DNA of 58,679 bases from Betaproteobacteria bacterium (GTDB taxonomy: Bacteria; Pseudomonadota; Gammaproteobacteria; Burkholderiales; Burkholderiaceae_A), in assembly GCA_016868305.1 (NCBI GenBank), contig VGHK01000011.1, positions 1-58,679 of the forward strand, written 5' to 3'. A program made the translations under genes and the position numbers. Each line of letters starts with the position of its first letter. Position 1 is the stretch's first letter. This document shows, piece after piece, positions 39,131-47,168 of this stretch. Under the pieces are notes generated by a model. The model was not told the DNA's origin. It was given only the letters and a program-made list of their open reading frames with translations, and searched no databases.

Positions 39131-40197
39131 GCCTTCTCAAAGAGCCGCTGGTATACCTGGCCTATACCCTGCGCTTCCTTCTCGAGGCTGAACTTTTCGG
39201 ACACTGTGGCACGTGCTGCTTGCCCTAATACCTTCGCATGCTCAGGATCCTGCATCACCTTTACAACGGCTTCTACTAGGCCTTCGACGTCTCCAGGGTC
39301 AACCAGGTACCCATTTTCTTCGGGAACCACCAATTCGCCGAAGGCGCCCGTGCGCGAACAGACCAACGCACAGCCCGAAGCTGCAGCCTCAAAGGGGGTG
39401 AGACCGAAGGGCTCATAGCGCGGACAGGCCACACAGAGCAGGCAGCGTTTGTACCATTCGCGCACCTCGTCATCGGAAACCTGCCCCAAAAAGATAATAC
39501 GGTCGTGCAGGCCTGCTGCATCAATCTGTCGCTGGAGGTCTTTTTTGTAGGTCTGATGTTCCGCTAGCGCGAGGCCAGAAATCACAGCAGTGCAATGCGG
39601 CAGCCTCGGAAGCGCCCTTAACATGGCCTGCACAAAGATGTCCGTTCCCTTTTCGGGGCGTATCCGGCCGAATATCCCGATGCCAAATCGGCCTGCAAGC
39701 CCAGACCGTTCCCAGGCCTCTTCTTTGTCCGCAGGCGCCTGAAAACGCGTGAGGTCAATACCATGGGGCACCACGGCCTTGGTATTTGGTACAAAACTTG
39801 CGGCCTGCTGGGTGGTCGCAATAACAGCGTCCATTCGAGAGATCAGCCAGCGGGGAAACCATCCATGTAAGTGCTGCGCCGCCGAGGTAAAAACCAGCTT
39901 GACAGGCAGCCTCAGAACATCTCGGGCCCAGATGCCGAGCATCATCTCGTGGTCACGCCGCACGTGCCAGATACGAAAGGGCCGGTTAGAGGGTGGCTTT
40001 CGCGATAGCCGAATCGCATCTCTTACCGTTATGCCCGCGACCCCATTGGGCAGGGTCACCCCACAAAAAGCTAGCCGCCACTGCTTCTGCTGCAATGGGA
40101 CCAGTGAATTGATGGTTGCTGATACGCCAGTGAATCGCTTCTTCAGATTGAAAATGACAAGCTCTGGGTCGTTCTGCTCAGACTGAGATGCGGTCAC
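39121..40197 (-). CDS. Glycosyltransferase family 4, LpcC-like LPS core transferase
   Basis: GT-B fold enzyme of 358 residues. The C-terminal donor domain shows FGRIRPEKGTDIFVQAM and the family E-x7-E element YEPFGLTPFEAAASG. The N-terminal half (WHVRRDHEMMLGIWARDVL, FTSAAQHLHGWFPRWLI) resembles LpcC-type mannosyltransferases of inner-core LPS, so attaching a hexose to the KDO region is likely. The start is a GTG at 40197, 12 bases after the tolC stop; the protein overlaps waaA by 10 bases. Confidence 0.86.
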   Translation of the reverse strand: MTASQSEQNDPELVIFNLKKRFTGVSATINSLVPLQQKQWRLAFCGVTLPNGVAGITVRDAIRLSRKPPSNRPFRIWHVRRDHEMMLGIWARDVLRLPVKLVFTSAAQHLHGWFPRWLISRMDAVIATTQQAASFVPNTKAVVPHGIDLTRFQAPADKEEAWERSGLAGRFGIGIFGRIRPEKGTDIFVQAMLRALPRLPHCTAVISGLALAEHQTYKKDLQRQIDAAGLHDRIIFLGQVSDDEVREWYKRCLLCVACPRYEPFGLTPFEAAASGCALVCSRTGAFGELVVPEENGYLVDPGDVEGLVEAVVKVMQDPEHAKVLGQAARATVSEKFSLEKEAQGIGQVYQRLFEKACA

Positions 40198-40209
40198 GAA
40201 GCAGCCAGC

Positions 40210-41553
40210 CTACTGCCGCGCCTGATTACTCAAACGGGAGATGTCAGAGGACTGCAACTGCCCCGCCGCAGCCTTCAGTCTCAGCCCTGCGAGCAGAGTG
40301 TCATAGCGTGCCTTGGAAAGGTCACGCTGCGCCGCAAAGAGCTGCTGCTGGGCATTAAGCACATCAATGTTGATGCGTACCCCCACCTCATACCCCAGCT
40401 TGTTTGATGCCAAGGCCAGCTGGCTAGACCTCTCTGCAGCCTCAAGAGCAGCCACCTGGGCAAGCCCCGCCATAACACTTAAGAACGCGGCACGCGCGTT
40501 CTGCTCTGCGGCAAGCTGCGCGGATTCGGAGCGGTAGGCCTCTTCTTCGGCAAGGGCGCTGGCCTCACGGACTTCAGCCGCAACAGGCCCCCCAACCAAC
40601 GGAATAGAGACCACAAGGCCCACCAGGTTGCGCCGCTGATCATCAGACCTTGAAGTGGTCTGCCAGCTGTGAGAATGCGAGGCGGTTAGACCCACAGTAG
40701 GAAGATCCGCAGCACTGCGGCGGCTGATCTCGATTTTCGCAGCCTCAGCCAGTATCCGGGACCGCACCACTGCCGGGTTTTGTTCCCGTGCGGTTTTTAC
40801 CCAGACCTGTAAATCTTGAGGCTCGGGAATCGGAATTTTCGCCCCGGACCCAAATCCCTGAAGGGCTTCGGGCGTGGGCTGCCGTGTCAGCAACGCCAGC
40901 GCATTTCGGGCGATGTTCAACTGATTTTGTGCTGCGATCTCACGGGCAGCGGTAAGGTCGAACCGGGCCTGGGCCTCTTGCTGGTCTGTAATGGTTGCAG
41001 TCCCTACCTCAAAGCTACGTTTGGCAAGCGCAAGCTGCTCGGAAATGGCCGTCTTCTCCGCCCTTACGGTGGCAAGTGAGTCTTGGGCCACGAGTATGTC
41101 AAAGTAGGCCGATACCAGCCGCAAAATAGCATCTTGTTGTGCCTGTACCAGTATGGCTTCACTTGCCCTGAGCCTCTGCTCTGCCTGGTTGAGCCCCCGG
41201 GACAGCCCAGGGTTGTATAGCGGCTGCCGCAGCGTGACCGCGTAACTCTTCTGATTTAGGCTGACATCTGGCCCCGAGGGCTGCGGGGCAATATCCACTC
41301 GTCTGGCCTCAAGGTCTGCCGATACAGTGGGGCCAAGCCGCCGCTGCGCCTGCACCCTGCGTTCCTGACTCGCAACCAGCGCGCTTTGCGCGCCCAGAAA
41401 CTCCGGGTCATGGGCAAGTGAAAAAGATAAGGCCTGCTCCAGTGTCAGGCTGAGGCCAGCGCGTGGGTTTGCCGATAGCAACAGACCGACGCATACGAAC
41501 AAGGCCAGAGCCCCGATCCGAGGCTGAGAAAGCACGAGGGACATGTTGCGCAT
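40210..41553 (-). CDS. tolC: TolC-family outer-membrane efflux/secretion protein
   Basis: Outer-membrane channel of 447 residues for type I secretion or tripartite efflux. A signal peptide of about 35 residues is followed by LTLEQALSFSLAHDPEF. Two repeats are rich in Ala/Gln/Leu coiled coil, with VTLRQPLYNPGLSRGLNQAEQRLRAS and the second-repeat NKLGYEVGVRINIDVLNAQQQL. The ATG shares its A with the pcm TGA; the frame opens one codon earlier with TTG. No inner-membrane pump is in the operon. Confidence 0.94.
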   Translation of the reverse strand: MRNMSLVLSQPRIGALALFVCVGLLLSANPRAGLSLTLEQALSFSLAHDPEFLGAQSALVASQERRVQAQRRLGPTVSADLEARRVDIAPQPSGPDVSLNQKSYAVTLRQPLYNPGLSRGLNQAEQRLRASEAILVQAQQDAILRLVSAYFDILVAQDSLATVRAEKTAISEQLALAKRSFEVGTATITDQQEAQARFDLTAAREIAAQNQLNIARNALALLTRQPTPEALQGFGSGAKIPIPEPQDLQVWVKTAREQNPAVVRSRILAEAAKIEISRRSAADLPTVGLTASHSHSWQTTSRSDDQRRNLVGLVVSIPLVGGPVAAEVREASALAEEEAYRSESAQLAAEQNARAAFLSVMAGLAQVAALEAAERSSQLALASNKLGYEVGVRINIDVLNAQQQLFAAQRDLSKARYDTLLAGLRLKAAAGQLQSSDISRLSNQARQ

Positions 41554-42263
41554 CAAAAAGTGAACTCCGGTTGCACTGGCTGATCTTCAAGCGGAAGAGT
41601 GAGGGTATCAAAGAGCCCCGTCTCACGATAGGAGCCCGCCAGCCGTTCAATCAAGGTTGCCTGCATGACCGGCGCCTGGCCGATAAGCGCGATCATTCGC
41701 CCCCTTGGCTTGAGCTGGGCAAGTAAGGACTCGGGTGGCCTTAACACCCCCCCAGAGATTACGATGACATCGAACAACCGATGCGACCATCGAGCATCTT
41801 CGAGCAACCCGTTACCCTGCATCACGGTAACATTAATCGCGCCAGCAGACGCCAGGTGTGTCTGGGCATACTCGGCAAGATCGGCATACTTTTCGACAGA
41901 CACCACACTCTGCCCAAAGCTACCGAGCAGGGCGGCCATGTACCCACTGCCCGTGCCGACCTCAAAGACATCGTCTTCCGGGCGAAGGTCGAGCTCCTGA
42001 AGTATCCGGGCCTCAACCTTCGGCGCCAGCATTACCTGTCCGTGCGCCAGGGGAACCTCCATATCCACGTAGGCCAAGGCCTGATGCTCTGGCGGAACAA
42101 ACATATGACGGGGATGCCTCTCAAGAAGGTCCAGAATCCGTGGTTCAAGCACATCCCACGGACGTATCTGTTGGGAAATCATATTGCGGCGCATCTGCGC
42201 ATAGCTGTCCGAGGCATCCCGAGTACGCTCGGATGGGCTGGTTAGAGGTGATTCAGTAGACAT
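41553..42263 (-). CDS. pcm: Protein-L-isoaspartate O-methyltransferase family protein
   Basis: SAM-dependent methyltransferase (236 residues) that repairs isoaspartyl residues. Seen: MFVPPEHQALAYVDMEVPLAHGQVMLAPKVEARIL (broken across about residues 55-90), SAM motif VFEVGTGSGYMAALLG, and VIVISGGV. The ATG at 42263 has AGGG upstream; a TTG at 42287 is possible. Canonical active Pcm has a serine in HGQ-xIS; here it reads HGQVML, as in many betaproteobacterial copies next to tolC, so repair activity is uncertain. Confidence 0.86.
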   Translation of the reverse strand: MSTESPLTSPSERTRDASDSYAQMRRNMISQQIRPWDVLEPRILDLLERHPRHMFVPPEHQALAYVDMEVPLAHGQVMLAPKVEARILQELDLRPEDDVFEVGTGSGYMAALLGSFGQSVVSVEKYADLAEYAQTHLASAGAINVTVMQGNGLLEDARWSHRLFDVIVISGGVLRPPESLLAQLKPRGRMIALIGQAPVMQATLIERLAGSYRETGLFDTLTLPLEDQPVQPEFTF

Positions 42264-42294
42264 TGCGTTGCCCTGAGGAATGGTCAATACCCTT

Positions 42295-42301
42295 TATTAT
42301 G
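42295..42301. promoter_or_regulatory. Overlapping divergent -10 elements for uppP and pcm
   Basis: TATTAT (plus, 42295-42300) lies eight bases before the uppP ATG at 42309. CATAAT (minus, 42301-42296) points at pcm and lies eight bases before the TTG at 42287, or 32 bases before the ATG at 42263. The hexamers share five base pairs. Confidence 0.4.
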
Positions 42302-42308
42302 CGCAGTT

Positions 42309-43208
42309 ATGGGAGAAATTCTTGACACCCTGCGTGCAATGCCCCTTGAGGCAAAGGCGCTCCTCCTTGGTGTGGTCGAGGGCCTTACCGAGTTCCTGCC
42401 AGTCTCCTCCACCGGACACTTGATTCTCTTCGGTTCGCTATTGGCCTTTGACGACGAACGGGCCAAGGCCTTCGACATTGCTATTCAGACCGGCGCCGTG
42501 GCTTCGATTCTCTGGCTCTACCGGCAAAGGTTTCGGACTGCCCTGGTGCCGGTTTTGCGTCGCGACACCTGGGCTGCCTGGTTTTCGGGGCGGGCCAATT
42601 CCCTGGCCCCAGAAGGGCGGTTTCTGGGGCTCTTGTTTGTGGCCTTCCTTCCTTCGGCGGTTCTGGGTCTGCTGCTTGCAGGCCTTATCAAAGAGCATTT
42701 GTTTAGCCCGATCACGGTTGCTATTGCCCTTATTGTCGGGGGCTTTATTATCCTGTGGGTAGAACGATGGCAGAGTCTCGCACCGAAAAGGATTCGGCTG
42801 CATAGAGTGGACGACATGGGCTGGCAGGATGCGCTAAAAATTGGCTTTGCCCAGTCGGTAGCCCTGTTTCCTGGAACCAGCAGGTCTGGTGCCACGATTA
42901 TCGGCGGCATGCTCTTTGGGTTTTCCCGTAAGACAGCCACTGAGTTCTCATTTTTTCTGGCCGTTCCCACGCTTTTTGCCGCAGGTGCCTATGCATTGGC
43001 GCGTCAGTGGGCGTTTCTTCGTGCTGAAGACATCCCCTTATTTGTCATCGGCACTGTCACCTCTTTTTTTACCGCACTTCTGGTGGTGCGATGGCTGATA
43101 GGCTTCGTTTCCCGAAATAGCTTTAATGTATTTGCCTACTATCGCATTGTCTTTGGCCTTTTAGTGCTCCTCACCTGGCACTTTGACTGGGTTGATTGGC
43201 GGGTCTAG
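42309..43208 (+). CDS. uppP: Undecaprenyl-diphosphatase (UppP/BacA)
   Basis: Polytopic membrane phosphatase (299 residues) that recycles undecaprenyl pyrophosphate for peptidoglycan and LPS synthesis. The two active-site motifs are GVVEGLTEFLPVSSTGHLIL near residue 21 and VALFPGTSRSGATIIGGM near residue 188. The ATG lies eight bases after a -10-like TATTAT with no Shine-Dalgarno in between. The 3' end overlaps trmB by 4 bases (convergent). Confidence 0.95.
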   Translation: MGEILDTLRAMPLEAKALLLGVVEGLTEFLPVSSTGHLILFGSLLAFDDERAKAFDIAIQTGAVASILWLYRQRFRTALVPVLRRDTWAAWFSGRANSLAPEGRFLGLLFVAFLPSAVLGLLLAGLIKEHLFSPITVAIALIVGGFIILWVERWQSLAPKRIRLHRVDDMGWQDALKIGFAQSVALFPGTSRSGATIIGGMLFGFSRKTATEFSFFLAVPTLFAAGAYALARQWAFLRAEDIPLFVIGTVTSFFTALLVVRWLIGFVSRNSFNVFAYYRIVFGLLVLLTWHFDWVDWRV

Positions 43209-43960
43209 TTTTTGATCTGGCGCGTGAAGATCAGGTCGGCCACGGGATTTCCCAGTCGTAGGCCTCTTTGCTCAAACTTGGTAAGCGGCCGTGTGTCTGG
43301 CCGTGGGCTGAATCCACCGGCAAGGTTTGCGTTTCGCAACTCGGGATGCGCTGACAGAAGCTCCAAGATCTGCGCTGCATAATCCGGCCAGTCTGTTGCC
43401 ACATGTAGATAGCCCCCGGGTTTTAGCCTGCTTACCAAAAGAGCGACGAATTCCGCCTGGAGCAACCGACGTTTATGGTGGCGTTTTTTGGGCCAGGGAT
43501 CTGGAAAAAAGATGTGTACACCGGCTAGCAGGTCTGCTGTAATGCCATCGCGCATAACAGCAACCGCGTCGTCTTGGATGATCTTGAGGTTCTTAAGGCC
43601 GTTTTTTTCGGCGCGCTGCATCAATGCGCCTACGCCAGCATGGTAGACCTCGACGGCGAGGAAGTTGGTCTCTGGATGGGCCAGAGCGATCTGCGCCGTG
43701 GTCTCTCCCATTCCGGATCCAATTTCCAATACAACGGGGCCGGGTCTTTCGAAAATCGCCTCCATCGCCAGGGGTGCACCAGCAAAAGGCCATTTCCATC
43801 CCTCCGAAAGCGTCAGCAGGGCCCTTTTCTGGCCCGCTGTTATCTTGCCCTGCCGCCGTACATAACTCTTGATCGTCTGCAGAGACCCTTTGGCGCTATT
43901 TTGGGTTGGGCTGACTTCGTGGCGGGGGGCTGATTTGGAGGGCTGCTTGAAATGTGTCAT
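43205..43960 (-). CDS. trmB: tRNA (guanine-N7-)-methyltransferase
   Basis: SAM enzyme of 251 residues that makes m7G46 in tRNA. Seen: [20 protein letters not shown] (SAM site), [30 protein letters not shown] (the catalytic PDPWxKKRHxKRR signature) and the C-terminal [11 protein letters not shown]. The N-terminal ~45 residues before the core are polar and probably disordered. Convergent with uppP and divergent from the HU gene. Confidence 0.95.
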   Translation of the reverse strand: MTHFKQPSKSAPRHEVSPTQNSAKGSLQTIKSYVRRQGKITAGQKRALLTLSEGWKWPFAGAPLAMEAIFERPGPVVLEIGSGMGETTAQIALAHPETNFLAVEVYHAGVGALMQRAEKNGLKNLKIIQDDAVAVMRDGITADLLAGVHIFFPDPWPKKRHHKRRLLQAEFVALLVSRLKPGGYLHVATDWPDYAAQILELLSAHPELRNANLAGGFSPRPDTRPLTKFEQRGLRLGNPVADLIFTRQIKN

Positions 43961-44078
43961 AAGGGAAAACGAGAAATTTGTCGATATTTTTCACTTGCGG
44001 GCCATTTCGAGAGACATTTTGGCCCAAGCTATTGGTACACTTCCGTTTCCATTTACAACTCTTAGTCAAAGAGGGACC

Positions 44079-44360
44079 ATGAACAAAGCTGATCTCGTTG
44101 AAGCCGTGGCAAATGCCACAGACCTATCCAAGTCAAAGACCGATGAAGTCCTAGGTGCGATTATCGCCACAATTATCAAGTCTGTTTCCAAGGGCGACCC
44201 GGTACAACTCGTAGGCTTCGGAACCTTCGGTTCCGGTAAGCGTGCGGCTCGCACTGGGCGCAACCCCCGCACTGGTGAGGCAATTAAAATTGCCGCTGCC
44301 AAGACCGTGAAGTTCACTGCGGGCAAGGCCTTTAAGGATTCGGTCAACAAAAAGAAGTAA
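44079..44360 (+). CDS. hupB: HU-family DNA-binding protein
   Basis: Nucleoid protein of 93 residues that bends DNA as a dimer. It begins [11 protein letters not shown], and the DNA-contacting arm is visible as [17 protein letters not shown] with the intercalating proline followed by RTGEAIKI. The frame is open far upstream into trmB, but the ATG at 44079 has GAGGGA just before it and gives the standard HU length. A strong terminator follows within 20 bases, so it is monocistronic. Confidence 0.96.
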   Translation: MNKADLVEAVANATDLSKSKTDEVLGAIIATIIKSVSKGDPVQLVGFGTFGSGKRAARTGRNPRTGEAIKIAAAKTVKFTAGKAFKDSVNKKK

Positions 44361-44375
44361 GCACTTTGCTTCATG

Positions 44376-44409
44376 AAAAAACCCAGAGATCTGTCTCTGG
44401 GTTTTTTTT
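44376..44409 (+). terminator. Intrinsic terminator after the HU gene
   Basis: A 9-bp stem ACCCAGAGA (44381-44389) / TCTCTGGGT (44394-44402) with a TCTG loop, preceded by A5 and followed by a run of eight T. Confidence 0.93.
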
Positions 44410-44565
44410 GGGTGCCGTGTTTTTAAGGAAAGCTGCGGTGAGTTCAACCGGTCGTTGCAACACAATCTCTACAAATATCAAGGGGGTGTTGTATGGCAAG
44501 GCCGGGGGTGAACCTTTACCGCCTAGCGACGTCCAAACGCGTTAACTTATTCTGAAAGATCTGTT

Positions 44566-44913
44566 ATGAACCCTTGGCTCAATCTGCGCAACCTGCTCGA
44601 AAGCGTGTCCCGAGACTCCGATTACGGCCGCCTTGATGAGCGAAGCCAGCGCCTGCTGGAATGGGTGGTTGCCCATCACAACCCCAACGAACCCACTTTT
44701 GTTCAAACCATAGTTACCGAGTCTCACGTGGCCTCTCCTGCCACTGTGCACAAGTGCCTTGCAATCCTTGAGCGCAGTGGGTTTCTGCATTTCGAGGTCG
44801 ATATTGTGGATTCCCGCCGCAGAATCGTAAGTCCGACCTCAAAGTCTTTGCGAATGTTTCAAAATCTGGGACAGAAGGTTTCCGCATGGGCTTCCGAGAT
44901 GGCCCGCAAGTAG
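44566..44913 (+). CDS. Small winged-helix (MarR-like) DNA-binding protein
   Basis: Protein of 115 residues, helical with a wing. The segment SHVASPATVHKCLAILERSGFLHFEVD (about residues 52-78) reads as recognition helix plus wing, and VDSRRRIVSPTSKSLRMF fits the MarR/PadR-type beta wing and C-terminal helix. I do not recognise a specific family member. It overlaps the following membrane-protein gene by 28 bases, so the pair is likely co-expressed. The 156 bases upstream, after the HU terminator, contain a possible 20-codon ORF (44493-44555) behind AGGGGG, otherwise nothing clear. Confidence 0.7.
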   Translation: MNPWLNLRNLLESVSRDSDYGRLDERSQRLLEWVVAHHNPNEPTFVQTIVTESHVASPATVHKCLAILERSGFLHFEVDIVDSRRRIVSPTSKSLRMFQNLGQKVSAWASEMARK

Positions 44914-45503
44914 ATATTCCAGCCGCACGCCCCCCTCTTTTGGGCCTTGGCTGGCCTCAAAGGGCCCCGTTTGCCTGGGCTGCGGCATTTGCTCTAACGT
45001 TCGTTGTCGCCTATGAGGTAAGCAGTTGGTTAGATCCCTGGGTGTCGGTTGTGGATTCCAGGGTCTCGCTTATTTTTCTGCCAGCCTTTTTTAAGGTTGC
45101 TGCGGTATTAGTTGCTGGCCTGGCCGGGGCTCTTGGACTTTTTTTAGGGGCGGTGTTTATTGGGCTAACCCACGGAGACTCTCTGGCTGTGGTGCTTCCC
45201 CACTCTACTTTTTCTGCGCTGGCCCCCTGCCTTGCAGTCTATCTTTTGCGTATTGCACTAAGGCGAGCAATGCTTTCGTTCGACCTGGTAACGCTTCTTC
45301 TGCTTGGTGTGCTTACCAGTATTTTTAGCGCCCTATTGCACTGTGTTTTCTGGGCAGTATTCCAGTCCGATATCTTGGTCTGGGGGGCAGACACGATCAC
45401 CCTTATGATGATTGGCGATCTTTTCGGCGTGCTATTCGGATTTGTCTTACTTGGCCTGGTCGCGCGATTCGTGAAGGCTATTCGGCTAAAGGATCGCGTC
45501 TAG
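44886..45503 (+). CDS. Unknown polytopic membrane protein (MASE1-like appearance)
   Basis: Hydrophobic protein of 205 residues with about six helices. The spacing and the run VSLIFLPAFFKVAAVLVAGLAG resemble the membrane part of MASE1-type sensors, but no signalling domain follows. I do not recognise the gene. The start overlaps the winged-helix gene; AGAAGG precedes the ATG. The 3' end overlaps the convergent NTF2-like gene by 26 bases. A regulator/membrane-sensor pair is an inference only. Confidence 0.65.
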   Translation: MGFRDGPQVDIPAARPPLLGLGWPQRAPFAWAAAFALTFVVAYEVSSWLDPWVSVVDSRVSLIFLPAFFKVAAVLVAGLAGALGLFLGAVFIGLTHGDSLAVVLPHSTFSALAPCLAVYLLRIALRRAMLSFDLVTLLLLGVLTSIFSALLHCVFWAVFQSDILVWGADTITLMMIGDLFGVLFGFVLLGLVARFVKAIRLKDRV

Positions 45504-46119
45504 CCTGAATAAACTCAGAGAGAATCTGAGGCCCCTGGCTGCCGGTTACCCACACCTGGGTTTTAACTTCTTTGCTTTGATAGGTGTCTGATCGATAGGT
45601 CTGCAGAAACACCGCCCGTACCCTGCCTGATTCCTCCGTGAGTTGAAGATTCTCTACAGCCACCTCTATGGTTTTTGCTCGCGTCATGACGCTGTTTTTC
45701 TGCCGCTCGAAGTTTTCTCGCCCGGCAAATTCCGCATGATAGAACCGCATGTAGTTTCCTACGTCTCGAGACTCCCATGCCAGGCGCCATGCAGAAAGCG
45801 CGTCCTTAACCTCGGAGCCCGTTGGCCCCTTCGAGAGTTTTTGTGGCTCCTGGGCCGCCGCCTCGCCTTTCGGCGTTGCGGCTAGTGTCGCATTTTCTTT
45901 CTGAGTTGCGGGCTTGGCAGAAGAGTCTGATTGAGAAGCCGGAGCCTCGGCTTCACGACTCGGTGAAGCGATCTGGATATGTCCGGGGGGGAAATAGGGG
46001 GCTTCTGGAGCGGGGGCCGTGGACCGAACCCGCCAGAGGGCCAGTCCTGCGGCAAGCAGGGCTAGCCCCACGATGAGAACCCGTGTGAGGGTAACGCTAG
46101 GAACGCGTTGGCCTGTCAT
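45478..46119 (-). CDS. Membrane-anchored NTF2-like (Cds6-type C-terminal domain) protein
   Basis: Protein of 213 residues: an N-terminal transmembrane anchor at about residues 13-29, a Ser/Ala/Glu-rich linker to about 95, and an NTF2-like/SnoaL-like domain at about 103-210. The domain (VKDALSAWRLAWESRDVGNY, then MRFYHAEF) resembles the one often fused to L,D-transpeptidases. Here it is a separate chain, 32 bases downstream of the transpeptidase gene. It probably works in the periplasm with that enzyme; the ligand is unknown. Confidence 0.75.
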   Translation of the reverse strand: MTGQRVPSVTLTRVLIVGLALLAAGLALWRVRSTAPAPEAPYFPPGHIQIASPSREAEAPASQSDSSAKPATQKENATLAATPKGEAAAQEPQKLSKGPTGSEVKDALSAWRLAWESRDVGNYMRFYHAEFAGRENFERQKNSVMTRAKTIEVAVENLQLTEESGRVRAVFLQTYRSDTYQSKEVKTQVWVTGSQGPQILSEFIQARRDPLAE

Positions 46120-46151
46120 TGGGGTTAATGTGGCGGGGTTGTCCCAGGCAC

Positions 46152-47168
46152 CTAGAGTTCTTCAATAAGCAAAGGGCTACGCCGCTGGCCATGAGCCCAG
46201 TAGGCGCGGGTAATGCGATTCTCTTGCCGGGCGATAGAGACAATCGGGCGGTCCTTTGATATGTAGAACACCGCTTGCCCCGTATTACCACCGAAGCCCT
46301 TGGGAAAGTCCATGGCAGAGAGCATCTTTCGGCTCTCTTCGGCCCATGTTTCTTGGCTCAGCCATTGGGCCTGCGGAACGATAACGATATGGGTCTTGGC
46401 GAAGTCGACGTACTCTCTAAGCGCAAGCATGTCTGCATTGGATACTGCCAGGCAGCCGTCAGATGAGCGTGGCGGCCTTACATGAACCTCGTGGGGAACA
46501 CCGTGGATCCAGATGCCGCTCCCGGTGCGTTTTGCCCGCCTGTCTTCGGCATTGGGGTAGTCAAGGGTGATTGCCAGGTCTCCTAAAAAACCGTCTGCTC
46601 TCGGGTTCTTGATTTCCTTCAGAAGCCGGTAGACCCCAATTGGGGTTCTTCTGTCACCCTCACGAAGCTTCACTGCCCCGGCCAGGCCGACAGACGAGTA
46701 CATCTCTCGCACCATTTGGGGCTGAGAGCCGGAGATGTCGAAGACATAGATGCGAGACACGGAAAGGTCTGCAAGCAGGAGGTAGCGCCCGATATCCAGT
46801 TGACGCCCAAATGACAAGATATTGCGCGGCAGGTAGCCTGGCGGAACCCTGTGAAGCCGTGCCTCAGACTCTTTGAGCAGGTCTTGGTCGTTTTTGGACA
46901 GCCCTTTGAACTGGCCAGACTGCACGAGAATCGCCTGGGCTTCGAGCCAATGGGCTAGTCGAGACTGCGGCTCTGCCTCTCGCGCCGCGCGTGCTGCGGG
47001 GATGGCCTTCTCCTGTTGATTACGGAGGGTCTTTTCTATGGCAGCCTTCAGATGTAGATCAGGTGGCGCAAGGGTGGTCTCTGCGATGGAATTGCCACTA
47101 GAACCCGCCCAGGCAAGAAGGGCAACCAGAACCACTTGTAAAGGGCGAGTAAAAGGCAGTAAGTGCAT
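46152..47168 (-). CDS. L,D-transpeptidase (YkuD domain)
   Basis: Periplasmic peptidoglycan cross-linking or lipoprotein-attaching enzyme of 338 residues. A signal peptide spans about residues 1-30 and the YkuD domain about residues 127-255. The catalytic signature HGVPHEVHVR (H222) followed by SSDGCLAVSNADML (C239) is intact. The ATG at 47168 overlaps the preceding stop as TAATG and gives a proper signal peptide; an in-frame start nine codons earlier does not. Residues 40-120 are a charged helical region. It is the middle gene of a three-gene operon with two NTF2-like proteins. Confidence 0.9.
   Translation of the reverse strand: MHLLPFTRPLQVVLVALLAWAGSSGNSIAETTLAPPDLHLKAAIEKTLRNQQEKAIPAARAAREAEPQSRLAHWLEAQAILVQSGQFKGLSKNDQDLLKESEARLHRVPPGYLPRNILSFGRQLDIGRYLLLADLSVSRIYVFDISGSQPQMVREMYSSVGLAGAVKLREGDRRTPIGVYRLLKEIKNPRADGFLGDLAITLDYPNAEDRRAKRTGSGIWIHGVPHEVHVRPPRSSDGCLAVSNADMLALREYVDFAKTHIVIVPQAQWLSQETWAEESRKMLSAMDFPKGFGGNTGQAVFYISKDRPIVSIARQENRITRAYWAHGQRRSPLLIEEL

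Noticed and set aside
44410-44565. tRNA or small RNA gene after the HU terminator
   Set aside because: No cloverleaf arms or T-loop consensus could be found; only the 20-codon frame stands out.
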